DNA from: Bacteroidia bacterium
Lineage (GTDB): Bacteria > Bacteroidota > Bacteroidia > Bacteroidales > Dysgonomonadaceae
Direction of reading: 5' to 3'
Assembly (NCBI GenBank): GCA_025999435.1
Contig: BNXH01000002.1
Span: forward strand, 1-64,000
DNA: 64,000 nt
Shown here: piece by piece, positions 40,395-48,372 of the stretch
Numbering within the stretch: the stretch's first letter is position 1
Layout of the letters: each line of letters begins with the position of its first letter
Made by a program: the position numbers and the translations under genes
Notes under the pieces: generated by a model
The model's input: the letters and a program-made list of their open reading frames with translations, nothing else
The model's database searches: none
What the model was told of the DNA's origin: nothing

Positions 40395-41153
40395 ATGAAA
40401 ATTAAATTCTTGGGCACTGGAACATCTACAGGAGTCCCGGAAATAGGTTGTAAATGTGAGGTATGTATCTCAGACAACATAAAAGACAGGCGCTTGAGGG
40501 CGTCTGTTTTGATACATATTGAAAAAAAGAAAATATTGATCGATTGCGGTCCCGACTTCAGGCAGCAAGTGATAAACGAAGAGTTTACCCCGATAGACGG
40601 AGTTTTGTTAACCCATGAACATTATGACCATGTAGGAGGATTAGACGATTTACGGCCATTCTGTAAATTCGACGATGTAGACATCTATTCGGAAAGCACC
40701 ACTCTGAATGCTTTAAAGCTTATGATACCCTATTCTTTTGGTGAACGCAAATATCCCGGAGTACCGGTTTTCCGTTTGCATGAAGTAAACCCTGATGAGA
40801 TTTTTTCTATTCATGGAGTTGATATACAACCAATAAAAATATTGCATTACAAATTACCTATATTAGGTTATCGCATTGGCAATTTTGCCTATCTTACCGA
40901 TGTAAAATCTATTCCCGAAGAAGAATATTCCAAACTTAACGGGCTGGATGTTCTTGTCATAAACGCCCTGCGAATAGAAGAACATATGTCACATCTAAAT
41001 TTGAGACAAGCTTTGGCCGAAGTGGAAAAAATCAGGCCCGGAAAAGCTTATTTCATTCATATGTCGCATCATATAGGGTTACACGAAAAAGTGCAAAGAC
41101 TATTGCCCGAAAATATCTATCTGTCGTATGACGGGTTGGAAATAGAGATATAA
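40395..41153 (+). CDS. Metallo-beta-lactamase-fold hydrolase, PhnP-like
   Basis: The 252-residue protein starts MKIKFLGTGTSTGVPEIGC (ATG preferred to the GTG two codons earlier). It has the metal motif LLTHEHYDHVGGLDDLRP, further ligands in AYLTDVKSIP and YFIHMSHHIG, and an early CxC pair, C26-x-C-x2-C, like PhnP phosphodiesterases that act on cyclic ribose phosphates. In Bacteroidota such enzymes are probably general cyclic phosphodiesterases. It is in an operon with the SPOR lipoprotein. Confidence 0.85.
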   Translation: MKIKFLGTGTSTGVPEIGCKCEVCISDNIKDRRLRASVLIHIEKKKILIDCGPDFRQQVINEEFTPIDGVLLTHEHYDHVGGLDDLRPFCKFDDVDIYSESTTLNALKLMIPYSFGERKYPGVPVFRLHEVNPDEIFSIHGVDIQPIKILHYKLPILGYRIGNFAYLTDVKSIPEEEYSKLNGLDVLVINALRIEEHMSHLNLRQALAEVEKIRPGKAYFIHMSHHIGLHEKVQRLLPENIYLSYDGLEIEI

Positions 41154-41198
41154 AAGTAGTTATGTATTATAACTTCATCGAGGCAAATTATTGTAAAT

Positions 41199-41930
41199 TT
41201 ATTTCTTCTTAGACTTCTTCGGAGGAGTTTTCTTTTCAGTTTTTTCTTTGTCAAAATCCACCGGGTTGACCTTATTCATCAGATCGAGAATCTTTTTTTG
41301 CCGCATTTGAATATAACGCGATGGTTTCGCCGAATTAAACCGGATAGGATTCGGTAATGTCGCTGCAATCAAAGCAGATTCTCCGGCAGTAAGCCTTTTT
41401 GCCGGTTTATTGAAATGAGCCTGTGCCACAGCCTCAGCTCCATAAATATTTTGTCCCATTTCGATGGAGTTGAGGTAGACTTCCATTATCCTTTCTTTAC
41501 CCCATATCAACTCTATCAGGAATGTGTAATAGACTTCCAGCCCTTTGCGGATGTAGGAACGCCCCGACCACAAGAAGACATTTTTGGCTGTCTGTTGGCT
41601 TATGGTACTCGCGCCACGCTGGCGTTTACCCTTTTCGGCTTCATTCATCGCTTTTTCTATCTGGTCGAAATCGAAGCCCGAATGATCGAGAAATAAATTG
41701 TCCTCAGAAGCAACTACGGCCAATGGTAGCGATTTGGAGATTTCGCCAAGGGGAACCCATCGATGTTTACAAACAACCTTCTCGCCGGAGAAAAGTTGTG
41801 AGGCATTGTTCCATACCATCAATGGGGTATAATAAACAGGGACGAATTTGAGTAAAACGACTTGAAAAATGCTGAATAAGAACAGCGAAACAACGATACG
41901 TACAGTCCATCTGAATATTTTCTTTCTCAT
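41199..41930 (-). CDS. mtgA: Monofunctional biosynthetic peptidoglycan transglycosylase
   Basis: Polymerises lipid II glycan strands at the outer face of the inner membrane. The 243-residue protein has one N-terminal membrane helix (about 8-30) and a GT51 domain: [20 protein letters not shown] with the catalytic Glu, [17 protein letters not shown], and [20 protein letters not shown] with the second Glu. The Lys-rich C-terminal tail is common in Bacteroidota. It is convergent with the PhnP-like gene. Confidence 0.93.
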   Translation of the reverse strand: MRKKIFRWTVRIVVSLFLFSIFQVVLLKFVPVYYTPLMVWNNASQLFSGEKVVCKHRWVPLGEISKSLPLAVVASEDNLFLDHSGFDFDQIEKAMNEAEKGKRQRGASTISQQTAKNVFLWSGRSYIRKGLEVYYTFLIELIWGKERIMEVYLNSIEMGQNIYGAEAVAQAHFNKPAKRLTAGESALIAATLPNPIRFNSAKPSRYIQMRQKKILDLMNKVNPVDFDKEKTEKKTPPKKSKKK

Positions 41931-42009
41931 CCTTTTTTGTTCTCTTTAAAGTACGAAGTTAATAACAATTAAGAGAATTTAATGTTAGCCGGATGAAAAA
42001 ATATGACGA

Positions 42010-42046
42010 CAAAAAAGCCTTCCGGATTTTGTTTGTCCGAAAGGCT
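42010..42046 (-). terminator. Terminator of gdhA
   Basis: AGCCTTCCGGA (42016-42026) pairs with TCCGAAAGGCT (42036-42046), allowing one bulge. On the minus strand TTTTTTG follows. It is about 110 bp downstream of gdhA, with word repeats between. Confidence 0.75.
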
Positions 42047-42155
42047 ATCTATCAGTGAACAGTGAAGAATTAGCTAATTAGCAGATTAGCAAATATGCCA
42101 ATGACGCGAAGCGACAAAAACATCTCCGAATCTCCGAATTTTCAAATTGGCTAAT
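42047..42155. repeat. Word-repeat mosaic downstream of gdhA
   Basis: Contains CAGTGAACAGTGAAG, TTAGCTAATTAGCAGATTAGC, AAATATGCCAATGACGCG, GCGAAGCGACAAAA and ATTTTCAAATTGGCTAATTT. All of these belong to word families also present in the prophage spacers. Confidence 0.7.
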
Positions 42156-42158
42156 TTA

Positions 42159-43496
42159 CTATACAACTCCTTGCGCGATCATTGCACGTGCTACTTTCAT
42201 AAAGCCGGCAACATTTGCACCTTTCACATAGTTGATATACCCGCTGGCTTCTTTGCCATATTTCAGGCTTTGACCATGTATATTTTTCATTATTTGATGA
42301 AGTTTCTGATCCACTTCTTCTTCTGTCCACTGTATGTGCATCGCATTTTGGCTCATTTCCAAACCTGATGTGGCTACACCTCCCGCATTGACAGCCTTGC
42401 CCGGAGCAAACAATGTTTTCTTTTCGATGAACAGATCCACAGCCTCGGCAGTACAACCCATATTCGAAACTTCAGCTACACAAGTTACACCACTAGCAAT
42501 AAGAGCAGCTGCATCTTTGTCGTTCAATTCGTTTTGTATAGCGCATGGCAAAGCAATATCCACTTTTTGTTCCCAAGGTTTTCTGCCCGGATAGAATGTA
42601 GAGTTAGGGTATTTTTCCGCATATGGAGCTACAACATCGTTGCCCGAATCACGAAGTTCGAGCATATATTCGATTTTCTCTCCGCTAACGCCATCCGGAT
42701 CGTATATATATCCGTCAGGACCTGATATGGTAACTACTTTTGCTCCTAGTTCGGTCGCTTTCAGGGCTGCACCCCAAGCTACGTTGCCGAAGCCTGAAAT
42801 AGAGACCGTTTTACCTTTAATGTCTATATTTTTAGCTTTCAACATCTCATTCACGAAATACAAAGCTCCAAACCCTGTCGCTTCGGGACGAATAAGCGAG
42901 CCGCCGTAATCGAGCCCTTTTCCCGTAAATGTACCCGTATTTTCCCTTGCCAGTTTTTTATACATGCCATACAAGTAGCCGATTTCGCGAGTACCTACGC
43001 CTATGTCGCCGGCAGGAACGTCTGTGTCGGGACCGATATTGCGCCATAGTTCAAGTATGAATGCCTGACAAAAACGCATGATTTCGGCATTCGATTTGCC
43101 TTTCGGGCTAAAATCGGAACCACCTTTACCACCTCCCATCGGAAGTGTAGTCAGCGCATTTTTGAAAGTCTGTTCAAATCCTAAAAACTTAAGAGTTGAA
43201 AGGTTTACAGATGCATGGAATCTTAGGCCTCCTTTGTACGGGCCGATGGCGTTGTTGAACTGCACGCGATAACCAATATTTACCTGGATATCGCCTTTGT
43301 CGTCTACCCACGCAACGCGGAATGTAAATATCCTGTCGGGTTCAACGAGACGTTCTATGATACGGTTTTTTTCAAATTCGGGGTGCTGATTGTATACATC
43401 TTCAATGGATACAAGTACCTCTTTAACAGCTTGTAAAAATTCAGGCTCACCTGGGTGTTTTGCCTCTAGTGTTGATAAAATGCTATCTATTCTCAT
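42159..43496 (-). CDS. gdhA: NADP-type glutamate dehydrogenase
   Basis: Interconverts 2-oxoglutarate plus ammonia and glutamate. The 445-residue length and the sequence TLPMGGGKGGSDFSPKGKSN, with the catalytic Lys, plus NIGPDTDVPAGDIGVGTREI are those of hexameric class I GDH. The nucleotide-binding region reads VSISGFGNVAWGAALKATEL. Bacteroidales GDH of this class is mostly NADP-linked, though dual use occurs. It has its own terminator and a TACATTTG -7 element about 35 bp upstream of the start (43530-43537, minus strand). Confidence 0.94.
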   Translation of the reverse strand: MRIDSILSTLEAKHPGEPEFLQAVKEVLVSIEDVYNQHPEFEKNRIIERLVEPDRIFTFRVAWVDDKGDIQVNIGYRVQFNNAIGPYKGGLRFHASVNLSTLKFLGFEQTFKNALTTLPMGGGKGGSDFSPKGKSNAEIMRFCQAFILELWRNIGPDTDVPAGDIGVGTREIGYLYGMYKKLARENTGTFTGKGLDYGGSLIRPEATGFGALYFVNEMLKAKNIDIKGKTVSISGFGNVAWGAALKATELGAKVVTISGPDGYIYDPDGVSGEKIEYMLELRDSGNDVVAPYAEKYPNSTFYPGRKPWEQKVDIALPCAIQNELNDKDAAALIASGVTCVAEVSNMGCTAEAVDLFIEKKTLFAPGKAVNAGGVATSGLEMSQNAMHIQWTEEEVDQKLHQIMKNIHGQSLKYGKEASGYINYVKGANVAGFMKVARAMIAQGVV

Positions 43497-43750
43497 GATT
43501 TAAAAGGTTGAGTCAGTTAAATAACTATACAAATGTATAAATAAAGAAGCATTTAAAATCATTTTATTATTGTTTTTTTTATGATTTAAAACATAGAATA
43601 GCCTGATCATAACGTAATGGATCTGAATGAAATGATAGATTTTTTTTTATTTTTGATTAAAATGACAAGGTGTAACAAAGCATGAAATTAAAATGTTATA
43701 ATTCCCAAAGAAAGGTGTTATATTTGTCTCTCTGAAAAAAAGAAGAGGTT
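43497..43750. promoter_or_regulatory. Divergent gdhA/cysE promoter region
   Basis: Minus-strand TACATTTG (43530-43537) faces gdhA. Plus-strand TATATTTG (43719-43726) lies 25 bp before cysE. Neither has a strong TTG at the ideal distance. The rest is AT-rich DNA without a gene. Confidence 0.5.
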
Positions 43751-44569
43751 ATGATAAATATTTATAAAATAGCCAGCAAATTGAGAGCCGAATCAAAACA
43801 TTTGCCTATAAACAGGATAGAGCTTGAAGATGCCCTGAATACACTTATCCACAGGGTGCTTTTTCCTATATGTGACCAGGAAAAATCGCGGGAAAAAAAA
43901 CTTTATTATTTTTATTCGGTTCTTGTCGAGAATATTACTGCTTTGCTGGATCGTAAACAAGCCGAGGAAATTGTTGACAAGTTTATCGCAAAATTGCCTG
44001 AATTGCAGGATCAATTATATGAAGAAGCTGAGGTGTACTCACTGAATGACCCTGCTGCCAAATCGGTAGAAGAGGTGATATTGACGTATCCGGGTTTCTT
44101 TGCCCAAGTGGTTTACCGGATATCCCATGAGTTTTATAAAATGAATACTCCAATCATTCCACGCTTGTTTTCGGAATACGCCCACTCTAAGGTTGGTATA
44201 GATATAAATCCGGGTGCAGAGATCGGCAGGGCGTTTTATATCGATCATGGTACAGGTATTGTAATTGGTGAGACTACTATAATAGGTGACAATGTGAAGA
44301 TATATCAGGGTGTGACTTTAGGCGCTTTATTTGTAACCAAGGGCCAAAGCAATAGAAAGAGGCATCCGACCATTGAAGATAATGTGGTGATTTATGCCGG
44401 AGCCACGATTCTTGGGGGAACGACCGTAGTGGGGCACGATTCGGTGATAGGAGGAAACGCCTGGCTGACAAAAAGCGTAGTCCCTTACTCTCTGGTACAG
44501 CAAAATGCAGAAATCAGAATACATAATACTCTTAGCCCAAAAGGTGATATTCTCGATTTTAATATATAA
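43751..44569 (+). CDS. cysE: Serine O-acetyltransferase
   Basis: Makes O-acetylserine from serine and acetyl-CoA, first step of cysteine synthesis. The 272-residue protein has a helical N-terminal domain longer than in E. coli CysE, then the left-handed beta-helix with hexapeptide repeats: INPGAEIGRAFYIDHGTGIV, GDNVKIYQGVTLGAL, IEDNVVIYAGATILGGTTVV. The active-site His-Gly pair is in YIDHGTG. The C-terminus ends ILDFNI, where Ile is typical for interaction with cysteine synthase. Confidence 0.92.
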   Translation: MINIYKIASKLRAESKHLPINRIELEDALNTLIHRVLFPICDQEKSREKKLYYFYSVLVENITALLDRKQAEEIVDKFIAKLPELQDQLYEEAEVYSLNDPAAKSVEEVILTYPGFFAQVVYRISHEFYKMNTPIIPRLFSEYAHSKVGIDINPGAEIGRAFYIDHGTGIVIGETTIIGDNVKIYQGVTLGALFVTKGQSNRKRHPTIEDNVVIYAGATILGGTTVVGHDSVIGGNAWLTKSVVPYSLVQQNAEIRIHNTLSPKGDILDFNI

Positions 44570-44575
44570 TGTCAA

Positions 44576-44670
44576 TCAGTAGTTAGTAGTAAGTAGTTAG
44601 TAATAAGTAGTAAGTTCCGAGTTTTTGTCGCTTCGCGCCGTTGTTTACGGCTCACTGTTTACTGTTTATT
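44576..44670. repeat. Word-repeat mosaic downstream of cysE
   Basis: CAGTAGTTAGTAGTAAGTAG, TTAGTAATAAGTAGTAAG, TGTCGCTTCGCGCCG, then GGCTCACTGTTTACTGTTTA. Same families as at 25116, 37520 and 37540. Confidence 0.7.
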
Positions 44671-44714
44671 AAATAATTCTTTGTACTTTCGTAGCAACTA
44701 ATCAATAGAATGTG

Positions 44715-45167
44715 ATGGAAGAAGTACGTAAAAATCCTGCCTCTCTTATAAAAGCCACTTTCCAACAGGCGATAGCTACTTTAGCTACTGATTATAATGG
44801 AAGTTCGCTGACGGACATTTTTATAGTAGTAGATAAGGAAAGCGGAGAGGTCGCATTTTATGATGATGAAGAAAACAAAGTCGGTGAGATTGTCGTATTC
44901 GATTGGGTAAATAAAGTGGATGAACTGGAAGATGAAACCATTATATCGGTGCTCAGAGAAGTGACAACACAACTGGATGATGAGGATATGTTTTCTTCCC
45001 TCGATTTATTTAAGCCTTTCTCTGTGAATTATTCCGACGATAGCTTTTCCGTTATAGAAGAACTTCTGCTGATCAATGAGGATTCAATTGTGAAGATAGA
45101 CAATGATCTGATGGAAAAATTCGATCGCGAATTCGACGAATTTCTGGATAAACTGCTGAAAGAATAG
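44715..45167 (+). CDS. Acidic hypothetical protein
   Basis: The 150-residue protein (ATG preferred to GTG one codon earlier) is strongly acidic, with TFQQAIATLATDYNGSSLTD, SGEVAFYDDEENKVGEIVVF and a C-terminal EKFDREFDEFLDKLLKE. I recognise no named domain; similar short acidic proteins occur in Bacteroidales. It is convergent with the flavin reductase gene and ends exactly next to it. Confidence 0.6.
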   Translation: MEEVRKNPASLIKATFQQAIATLATDYNGSSLTDIFIVVDKESGEVAFYDDEENKVGEIVVFDWVNKVDELEDETIISVLREVTTQLDDEDMFSSLDLFKPFSVNYSDDSFSVIEELLLINEDSIVKIDNDLMEKFDREFDEFLDKLLKE

Positions 45168-45737
45168 TCAACTCTTCTTTTTCTTTACAGACCAGCCAAA
45201 GCCTCCGATCTTATTTCCAAGTTCGTAGTATTGTCCGTGTGAGTATGCGATAGGATTGGCGTCTTCGAGACTGAACTTGCCGGTTTCGGCATTAATATAT
45301 TTTTCATCCGCTTTTACATTCACCACGTCGGCGATAAACATGTCGTGCGACCCTAAACTGAGTATTTCTCTTACCCTGCATTCTATATTCAACGGCGATT
45401 CTTCAATGACGGGAGCCTGTACGATGGAGGCTTTTCCGGCAGTCAATCCCATATCCGCGAACTTATTGAAGTCTTTACCTGACTTTACACCGCACCAGTC
45501 GGTAGCATAAGCCAGCTCCTGTGTCGTAATATTGATCACAAACTCCATATTCCTTTTGATGATTTCGTACGAATACCTTTCGGGGCGGACAGAAATATAA
45601 CACATGGGCGGATTCGTACAGATGGTTCCCAACCAGCTAAGTGTTATTATATTGTATTCTTCCGCGGTGCAGCCACAACTAATCATCGCGGCGGGCAGCG
45701 GGTATATCAATGTTCCGGGTTTCCAGTCTTGTTTCAT
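45168..45737 (-). CDS. Flavin reductase-like FMN-binding protein
   Basis: The 189-residue protein (ATG 45735-45737, overlapping the pyrI stop in ATGA) has the flavin-reductase-like split-barrel pattern: GTLIYPLPAAMISCGCTAEE, LSWLGTICTNPPMCYISVRP, YEIIKRNMEFVINITTQ and NIECRVREILSLGSHDMFIA. Such proteins bind FMN and often accept NADPH. The gene sits last in a probable pyrB-pyrI operon; a link to pyrimidine synthesis is not evident. Confidence 0.88.
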   Translation of the reverse strand: MKQDWKPGTLIYPLPAAMISCGCTAEEYNIITLSWLGTICTNPPMCYISVRPERYSYEIIKRNMEFVINITTQELAYATDWCGVKSGKDFNKFADMGLTAGKASIVQAPVIEESPLNIECRVREILSLGSHDMFIADVVNVKADEKYINAETGKFSLEDANPIAYSHGQYYELGNKIGGFGWSVKKKKS

Positions 45738-46195
45738 TTCAGGATGACCTCGTCTTTCTTTATTTTGAGGTCGCAATAATGGCAGCGTAATTCTATGTTC
45801 TTGCAATCGATGACATTGAAGCGTGTTAGCATCGGTTCGTTGTTCGTTATGCATTTCGGATTGTTGCACTTTACGATACCCTTTATGACCTGAGGCAGTT
45901 CTACCCGTTTCTTCTCCACCACCCTGTAATCTTTGATAATATTCAGGACTACATTCGGCGCTATCAGGGCTATTTTGTTTATTTCATCCTCTTCGAAAAA
46001 CTTGTCGGCAATCTTTATAATACCCTTCGAATCCATTTTTTTGCTTTCAAGGTTGTTTCCGATTGTAATAGGATTGTCCAGTTTTTCCAATCCCAACAGA
46101 GATACGACCTTAAAGACGACATTGGTTGGTATATGATCTATTGCTGTGCCGTCGCACAAAGCGGCTACTTGCAGTTCTTTTCTTTGTTCTTTCAT
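45734..46195 (-). CDS. pyrI: Aspartate carbamoyltransferase regulatory chain
   Basis: Binds CTP or ATP and transmits allosteric control to PyrB. The 153-residue protein has the nucleotide-binding N-terminal part ([20 protein letters not shown]) and a zinc domain with [12 protein letters not shown] and [10 protein letters not shown], four Cys ligands. It overlaps pyrB by 4 bp and the flavin reductase gene by 4 bp. Confidence 0.95.
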   Translation of the reverse strand: MKEQRKELQVAALCDGTAIDHIPTNVVFKVVSLLGLEKLDNPITIGNNLESKKMDSKGIIKIADKFFEEDEINKIALIAPNVVLNIIKDYRVVEKKRVELPQVIKGIVKCNNPKCITNNEPMLTRFNVIDCKNIELRCHYCDLKIKKDEVILK

Positions 46196-47127
46196 GTTGT
46201 TGTCGTGTTAGAATCTACTTTTATATTCAACGAGTCGCAAATAACGGCCTGTCTTGTGAAAACACCATTCTTAGCCTGTTCGAAGTAGTAAGCTTTCGGG
46301 CTATCGTCCACGTCCTGTTGTATCTCGTTTACCCGTGGCAGCGGGTGCAATATTCTCAAATTATCTTTAGTATCTTCCAGCATGTCTTTCCTGAGAATGT
46401 ATACGTTCTTCACTTTCTCGTATTCCATCAGGTCTGTGAAACGCTCACGTTGCACCCGCGTCATATATAAAATGTCGGCATGATTGATTACCTCGGGCGA
46501 AAAATCAATATCCTCATCGTATTTTATCCCTCGTTTGTCGCAGAAGTTCTTGTAAGTATCCGGTAATCTCAGTTCTTCCGGCGCTACAAAGTGGAATGTA
46601 GGGTTAAAGTGTGACATGCCTATTATCAGTGAGTGTACCGTGCGTCCGTACTTGAGGTCGCCAACAATGGTGATAGTCAGGTTTTCCAGCGTGCCCTGCG
46701 TTTTATATATCGAATAAATATCCAACATGGTTTGTGTAGGGTGCTGGTTGGCTCCGTCTCCGGCATTGATAACCGGCACAGACGATACTTCCGAGGCATA
46801 GCGCGCGGCGCCTTCCAGGTGATGACGCATAATGATGATGTCAGAATAGTTGTTTACCATCAATATTGTATCTTTCAAGGTTTCGCCTTTGGAAGAACTG
46901 GTTGTGGCTGCATCGGAGAATCCTATGATCCGCCCTCCAAGCCTGTTTACGGCAGTTTCGAAACTCAGGCGTGTACGGGTTGAAGGTTCGAAAAAGAGAG
47001 TGGCGCAGACTTTACCCTCCAGTAATTTTCTGTTGGGCTGTTCATCGAACTGTTTTGCCAGATTCAGTATTCGCAGAATGTCCTCTTTCGAATAATCTGT
47101 AATTGAAACCAGACTTTTGTTACTCAT
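46192..47127 (-). CDS. pyrB: Aspartate carbamoyltransferase catalytic chain
   Basis: Condenses aspartate and carbamoyl phosphate in de novo pyrimidine synthesis. The 311-residue protein has the carbamoyl-phosphate loop [20 protein letters not shown], the [10 protein letters not shown] 80s loop, [20 protein letters not shown] and [11 protein letters not shown]. With PyrI downstream it should form the E. coli-type dodecamer. Its start overlaps a 54-codon leader frame that also covers a terminator-like hairpin. Confidence 0.96.
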   Translation of the reverse strand: MSNKSLVSITDYSKEDILRILNLAKQFDEQPNRKLLEGKVCATLFFEPSTRTRLSFETAVNRLGGRIIGFSDAATTSSSKGETLKDTILMVNNYSDIIIMRHHLEGAARYASEVSSVPVINAGDGANQHPTQTMLDIYSIYKTQGTLENLTITIVGDLKYGRTVHSLIIGMSHFNPTFHFVAPEELRLPDTYKNFCDKRGIKYDEDIDFSPEVINHADILYMTRVQRERFTDLMEYEKVKNVYILRKDMLEDTKDNLRILHPLPRVNEIQQDVDDSPKAYYFEQAKNGVFTRQAVICDSLNIKVDSNTTTT

Positions 47128-47288
47128 ACGGTTATTATATTTTGAAAAGATGATTTTAGATCAAAAAAAATCCCCGAAAAAGAAAACTTCTTCGAGGGCA
47201 AAATATCTGATTGTCGCAATAAATCGTGAATAATAAACAGATCGTCGTAAGGCATATGGCTCATATTATGTAAGGATGCTCTTTTCAT
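47124..47288 (-). CDS. pyrBI leader peptide
   Basis: ATG 47286-47288 opens 54 codons ([18 protein letters not shown] at the start, [13 protein letters not shown] over the hairpin and U-tract) and stops in ATGA overlapping the pyrB start. This is the design of the E. coli pyrBI leader (44 codons), in which coupling of translation to UTP-limited transcription disrupts the attenuator. Homology of the peptide is not implied. Confidence 0.6.
   Translation of the reverse strand: MKRASLHNMSHMPYDDLFIIHDLLRQSDILPSKKFSFSGIFFDLKSSFQNIITV
47163..47198 (-). terminator. pyrBI attenuator hairpin
   Basis: Minus strand: CCCTCGAAGAAG (47187-47198), loop TTTT, CTTTTTCGGGG (47172-47182), then ATTTTTTTT. The stem lies inside the leader frame, about 45 bp before the pyrB start. 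Run of U residues just after the stem would respond to UTP. Confidence 0.75.
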
Positions 47289-47398
47289 AAAATTACGATC
47301 TTATTTCTTACAAAGATAAAAACTTTTTTCGAGATAGTTTGTATTATTTTTTTAGTAATTAGGGTAAATGCACGAAATAAATTTGGGTTTGCCCTACC

Positions 47399-48304
47399 CT
47401 ATTTCCCCAGCAATCCCCGTGTTACATTCCATCTGAACTGCAACAACTTCCAACCTTTCGACGGGGTTAACCTGATTGTATAAATAAGGAACAGGACAAT
47501 AGAGCCCAGCCATTTTTTACATTCCGACAGCATCCGGCCGCGATATGCTTTGGGCGAAACAGCTTTTGTTCGTATCCGTTCACTCTTTCCTATCGAGTAC
47601 GTCAGTTCCCTGAAGTGAGATTCCGATAATTTCTTTTCAGGGATATAGTGGTGAATACCCATTTGCGGAAGATAGTAAAAAACTTCATTTCCCCGGGTCA
47701 GCCTGTCGTACAGATCTTTCTCCTCAGCCCCGATAAGCCCTGTCCCTTTTCTTCCCAGCTCTACATTGAAAAGTCCGTATTTGTCAAACACTTCTTTCCT
47801 GAACGCGGAGTTTCCTCCTCCGGGATATTTGCCATTGCGGAACGGCTTCTCCTTATCCCCTTCGTACAATGCTCCCCCCAGAAGCTGCTCGGTATAGTGG
47901 GACAGCCATTGGGGCTTTTCTACCTCATAGACGGGAATAATAGGCCCTCCGCAAGCGCTGACATCAGGGTACGATTCAAAAAAACAGGATATACAGGAAA
48001 GGTAATGGTCGAACACGGTAGCATCGTCATCTACAAAAACGAGTATGTCCCCCCTACTCTCCTTTACTCCTCTGTTGCGGGCATAGGATAGCCCCTGATT
48101 GGTTTCCAGAAAGTAGTGGAATTCGACTTGCGGATAATCTGCCTGAAATTGCCTGCAAATACTCTCCGTACTATCTGTACTATTGTTGTTCACCATGACT
48201 ATCTCATAGTCTTGGTACGGAAAATCCTGTTCTGCAACACTCTTCAAAGCGTTGTACAGGTATTTTTCCCTGTTATATGTACAGAATATGACGGATAGTT
48301 TCAT
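47399..48304 (-). CDS. Family 2 glycosyltransferase
   Basis: The 301-residue GT-A enzyme starts KLSVIFCTYNREKYLYNALK and has the nucleotide/metal motif LVFVDDDATVFDHYL (DDD in place of DxD), then CGGPIIPVYEVEKPQWL and GYL-type acceptor helix with GLIGAEEKDLYDRLTRG. It probably adds a sugar to a surface glycan or lipid. It is followed by a 48-bp gap to the YfhO-type gene and lies in an envelope-sugar cluster. Confidence 0.85.
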   Translation of the reverse strand: MKLSVIFCTYNREKYLYNALKSVAEQDFPYQDYEIVMVNNNSTDSTESICRQFQADYPQVEFHYFLETNQGLSYARNRGVKESRGDILVFVDDDATVFDHYLSCISCFFESYPDVSACGGPIIPVYEVEKPQWLSHYTEQLLGGALYEGDKEKPFRNGKYPGGGNSAFRKEVFDKYGLFNVELGRKGTGLIGAEEKDLYDRLTRGNEVFYYLPQMGIHHYIPEKKLSESHFRELTYSIGKSERIRTKAVSPKAYRGRMLSECKKWLGSIVLFLIYTIRLTPSKGWKLLQFRWNVTRGLLGK

Positions 48305-48372
48305 TTTTTTCAGTAGTTAGTAGCCAGTAGTCGGTAAACAATCTCTTCACTGTCTACAGCCTACTATCTACT
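48305..48372. repeat. TAGTAG/ACTATCTACT word repeat
   Basis: CAGTAGTTAGTAGCCAGTAG, TCGGTAAACAATCTCTTCAC and TCTACAGCCTACTATCTACT fill the spacer and overlap the end of the YfhO-like gene. Confidence 0.6.
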
